From assembly GCA_946406115.1 (NCBI GenBank), contig OX291558.1:22436205-22500204 (forward strand): a DNA stretch of 64,000 nt, written 5' to 3'. Position 1 is the stretch's first letter. Each line of letters opens with the position of its first letter. The translations under genes were made by a program, and so were the position numbers. The notes under the pieces are model-generated. The model was not told the origin of the DNA. It saw nothing but the letters and a program-made list of their open reading frames with translations, and made no database searches. Below, in pieces: positions 60,842 to 64,000 of the stretch. Source of the stretch: Apoda limacodes. Its lineage: Eukaryota > Arthropoda > Insecta > Lepidoptera > Limacodidae.

Positions 60842-61060
60842 TTTGAAGAATTGAGCGTCAAATTTTCCTAGATCACTGATTTATCCGATAAGCGTTGGCA
60901 CTTCAAGATGATTGTAAGTCTATCGAGAATCTTGATTCGATATCATATCCACCTATAAAGTAAAGTTTTAAGCGCAAAACGGATTTGTGTTTTACAGTTT
61001 ATTAAAATGCCTTCACTGAAGATATAAAAGATTTTCTAGTTTTTCGGTACATCTAAGCTC
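60842..61060 (-). pseudogene. Decayed tandem copy of the exon 1 5' part and its intron flank
   Basis: The 219 bp at 60842-61060 repeat 60623-60841 in the same orientation with scattered substitutions. The unit includes the acceptor and the first ~111 nt of FAS exon 1. In this copy the exon reads VDMISNQDSR and then TAG (Trp codon to stop), so use of the duplicate acceptor would truncate the protein. Confidence 0.9.
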
Positions 61061-61075
61061 TCTTTAGTAAGTGAA

Positions 61076-61405
61076 AAAAATCGGCCAACCGCGAGTTGGA
61101 CTGGCGCACAAAGGATTCCGTAACATTATCTATAAAAACAGCAAAAAAATCACATTTTTTGTATGGGAGCCCCCCTTAAATATATGTATTATTATTTATT
61201 TTTAAATTGAATTTATAACTAAATATAAATTCAATTTATAAATGCAATGCAAGCGTCTACCCGTTGCCGTTATCAATATCGAGCTAAAACAAGCAAAAAA
61301 AAATCACGTTTGTTGTATTGGAGCCCTCTTAAATATTTATTTTTATATATTTAGTTTTCAGTATTTGGTTTTAGTATCTTGTTTGGGTACAAACCCTAAA
61401 ATTGA
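61076..61405 (+). repeat. Family A repeat, rearranged copy
   Basis: Starts CGGCCAACCGCGAGTTGGAC and CAAAGGATTCCGTAACATTA; it contains TTTGTATGGGAGCCCCCCTT and then a second similar segment TTTGTTGTATTGGAGCCCTC. Ends GGGTACAAACCCTAAAA. Confidence 0.65.
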
Positions 61406-61409
61406 AGAT

Positions 61410-62400
61410 ACAACGAATTATTTTGCTTCTAGCTGCTGCCCGCGACGTCGTCTGCGTGAACGCTATGCTATAACATTACTTTTTGTGAACGAAACCATAG
61501 CGCGATCTAATTCGACGCCAACGCCATCTAGTTAGCAACTAGGAAACATTTTTATATGGTGAAAAAAACACATCTAAGTTATGACTTTACACGATTTTTT
61601 AACATAAAATAAATGGCTATGTGTAAGTAGAATAATTAATAATTAAGAAGCAAGTCAAATATGCGTCGTTAGGTTACACGTAGGTTGCTCGTTCCCCGTA
61701 GGTGATAGCGTCATAATATGTAGCCTATATGTTGACCCGAGTTCTTAATAATATTCGTGCCAAATTTGAAATAAATCCATGCAGGACTTTTTGAGTTTAT
61801 CCCGAACATACATACAGACAAACATACAAAAATTCTAAAAACTATATTTTTGGCTCCGGTATCGATTGTAGATCACACCCCAAGTATTCTTTTAAAAAAA
61901 TATTCAATGTACAGTTTTGACTTACTCCTCCTCCTCATACCATTTTATTATATGTATAGATAGTAGAGTAATATATACACGGTGGAAACGCTAAGAGATC
62001 TCACTGGATTATTTTCTAAAATAAAAACGATATCGAAATACTGATGATTGATACTGAAAGTAGTTTACGAGCTCGATCCAATAGTATAAATAATAGTTTA
62101 TGAAACAAACTGGATCTATCCGAAAATTTGATGTTGTCAGCTTCTTTACATTTAGTATGGCGACATGGCACTCATCGCATGATGCCTACATAATTTTTCT
62201 ATCAGAGTTTTATAATTTCTCTTTTTTCAACATTAGAATACGCCATTATACTTAATTTAAAATGCATACCTTTTTTTACAAACAAAATAGCTTTTTGTGT
62301 CATCATTCCTCATTTAATTTTTTTTTAGTCAATAGTCGATAAATTGGTTTTATTAATTGAGGCAAAATAATTAAATTCATTCAGATCGGTTTATTAAGAT
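61410..62400. other. Upstream stretch, nothing recognised
   Basis: No FAS N-terminal exon and no other gene seen on either strand. Part (about 61670-61880) has the 'gaaataaatccatgcaggac ...ttgagtttatcccgaacata' phrasing typical of old dispersed repeats. Confidence 0.4.
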
Positions 62401-62405
62401 ATCCT

Positions 62406-63562
62406 TTTTGTCTTAAATGACAGGTAAAGCGCAACGCAAATAATATAAAGAACTGCAAGACAATCAATTACCTCAAGTTAGGTAGGTTGTTATACCTAAC
62501 GGACCATGTCTGTCTGTCTTATGTCCTCTTAGGGGGCCTAAGGGATCTCTAAATTCCAACTAATTTATTAATAACAAACCAGAAAAACGCGCCGTTCTTA
62601 AGGCATGTCCTTGTTAACAAAATGGGCAGAAACAATGCCCCACCCTAGGCAGAGCAGGTCTGACAGAGAAACTGTTTACCCTTAAAAATTGGCAATTGCG
62701 ACAGAGTAGCAACAGCTCTTGTAAGAACCGAGTCGCCTACTAGAACTTTAGCAACGCGAGGAAAACCCATCCAACGCAGTCACTGCTGCAAGAGACGAAG
62801 ATACGCGAGAGAAAATCTTTTCCAAAAGTTCTGAGACATCTCTTGCGGCAATACCTCCAGATCATTTAAGTCCGAAGAAATTGGCTGAGAAGAATCTTTG
62901 ATACCTTCACCACCGCTTCGAAAAATTCGCACCGAAAATGGGAAAGCTGGGAGATCGAAAATCCACTTCATTCCCTTGCGAGAAAGGGGATATCCTATGT
63001 CCTGCTTACTTGCAACACGTAACTAGTGGACTTCTTGTAGATACCAATCAGCACCCTTATAGTTGGTGCCGTAATCCCAACGGATGATATTTGGCAATCC
63101 ACGGCGGCTAACGAAGCGAGCAAGGCAGACAATGAAAAACTCAGTGAAGAGAGAAGTGACTACTTCCAGGTGGTAAGCCTTTGTAACAAGACATACAAAT
63201 ACATAAAAGTATGCATTGAACACCTTGGTATTGCGCAAGGTCTTGTCTTAATGTTAAAGGGACTTGCAAAATAAGTTCCAACATAAGAAAAGACACGAGG
63301 GGATTTGCTCGATCAGGAGGCAAATCGCCCATTTGTGGCTGATTCAAAGTTGCCTTGAGCCTAATGAAAGATATTGAGATGTAGTTAGGTACAACAAAAA
63401 GTACACAGGTAAGCAATAGTCTGGTGGTTAACAACTATGCTCTAGGTACCAAATCGTTCTTTATTGTCTTATGTGGCAGGTAAAGCGTAATCAAAATAAT
63501 ATTAAAAACTGCAAGACGATTACTTACCTCAAGTTTGGGAGGTTGTTGTACGTACGGTCATT
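62406..63562 (-). mobile_element. BEL/Pao-like LTR retroelement relic (integrase part)
   Basis: The minus strand encodes YVFVCLVTKAYHLEVVTSL, FVSRRGLPNIIRWDYGTNYK GAD (63238-63023), and downstream FWKRFSLAYLRLLQQ (62971-62780). These match the BEL/Pao integrase core and C-terminal region. Stops separate the parts. Direct repeats of ~100 bp at 62406-62513 and 63461-63562 (TGTCTTA..GGCAGGTAAAGCG) flank it. Heavily decayed. Confidence 0.8.
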
Positions 63563-63739
63563 TGCAGAACTGCATATAGAATTACATAACAAAATAGAAT
63601 GGCGAGGCGTAGTCACTCACACACTTAAGAAATAAAGTAATATGTCTTGTAGAACCTGAGTAATATTAGTTTCACTTAATATTTTAGATAATAATTTCAC
63701 TAAAAAAGAGTAGCCTAGTAGATAGACGTATCAGATCTT

Positions 63740-64000
63740 GATACGTGTACTGAGTGCAATGCAGGTTGTGAATTCGAAGCTCACCTTATGCTATTGTTGT
63801 TTGCAAGGAAGTATTTAGATTTTGACTGGGAGCACACCTTATTCACCGATGAGAAGTCGTTTGAATCATCTGAAAACGGGAGGGTTTATTTGTGGCGCAG
63901 AAATGGAACCCGCTATGCAGAACTAAATGTTGTCTCAAATATGGAGCTGGACGGATATCTCTTAATATGTGGTGGTGGATGACTGCGGCTGGTCCTGGTG
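63740..64000 (+). mobile_element. Tc1/mariner-type transposase fragment, runs off the window
   Basis: Reads FARKYLDFDWEHTLFTDEKS then GRVYLWRRNGTRY, the segment with the second catalytic Asp of the DDE triad (FTDEK). After 63950 the frame shifts by one and continues as WWWMTAAGPG, matching GxWGWMSxxGPG. The 5' portion is not recognised. Confidence 0.85.

Overview
The window looks like AT-rich, repeat-laden insect nuclear DNA, most probably from a moth or butterfly. The evidence is long introns with GT/AG junctions, decayed non-LTR retrotransposons, a tRNA-derived SINE family, MITE-like inverted repeats, and interspersed families I associate with Lepidoptera. Assignment to Lepidoptera is inference from repeat style. 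No prokaryotic gene organisation, CRISPR array, rRNA or canonical tRNA gene was seen.

One cellular gene dominates: a type I (animal) fatty acid synthase paralogue on the minus strand. I assembled 38 coding exons from 60733 down to a stop at 9650, about 6.76 kb of coding sequence or roughly 2,250 codons, with no internal stop. From exon 2 to exon 38 every junction keeps phase. Domain order is KS - MAT - DH - pseudo-ME/pseudo-KR - ER - KR - ACP - TE. The N-terminal exon(s) are not visible here. One KS exon expected between 58428 and 60540 was not found, and the phases of its neighbours do not match without it.

The main discovery candidate is the pattern of active-site loss. KS keeps its Cys, but both catalytic His are gone (HGTGT-type His is Cys; the KSNxGH His is Asn). 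DH has Tyr for its His. KR has lost its glycine-rich NADPH motif and its Tyr. ACP has Glu at the phosphopantetheine Ser. By contrast MAT keeps Ser, His and Arg, TE keeps Ser, Asp and His, and ER keeps GxGxxG and its Lys/Asp. If real, this is a pseudo-FAS that could transfer or hydrolyse acyl groups but could not elongate a chain. Two decayed partial exon duplications lie inside the gene: a 219-bp tandem copy beside exon 1 with a stop, and a truncated ACP exon copy that lost its acceptor.

Layout: 1-9649 downstream flank (two head-to-head jockey-type RT relics, a SINE split by a MITE, a CR1-like LINE relic, a second SINE, poly(A) signal). 9650-20868 TE, ACP and KR exons. 20690-28769 ER exons with a perfect 73-bp inverted repeat. 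28623-32386 central non-catalytic region and the end of DH. 35731-40370 DH and MAT-linker exons. 40904-42767 a LINE lacking its catalytic motif. 44008-51433 MAT exons with a 22-bp minisatellite by one acceptor. 52700-56900 two more LINE relics in a 5.7-kb intron. 57116-60733 KS exons. 60842-64000 decoy exon copy, BEL/Pao-like integrase relic, and a Tc1-like transposase fragment at the window edge.
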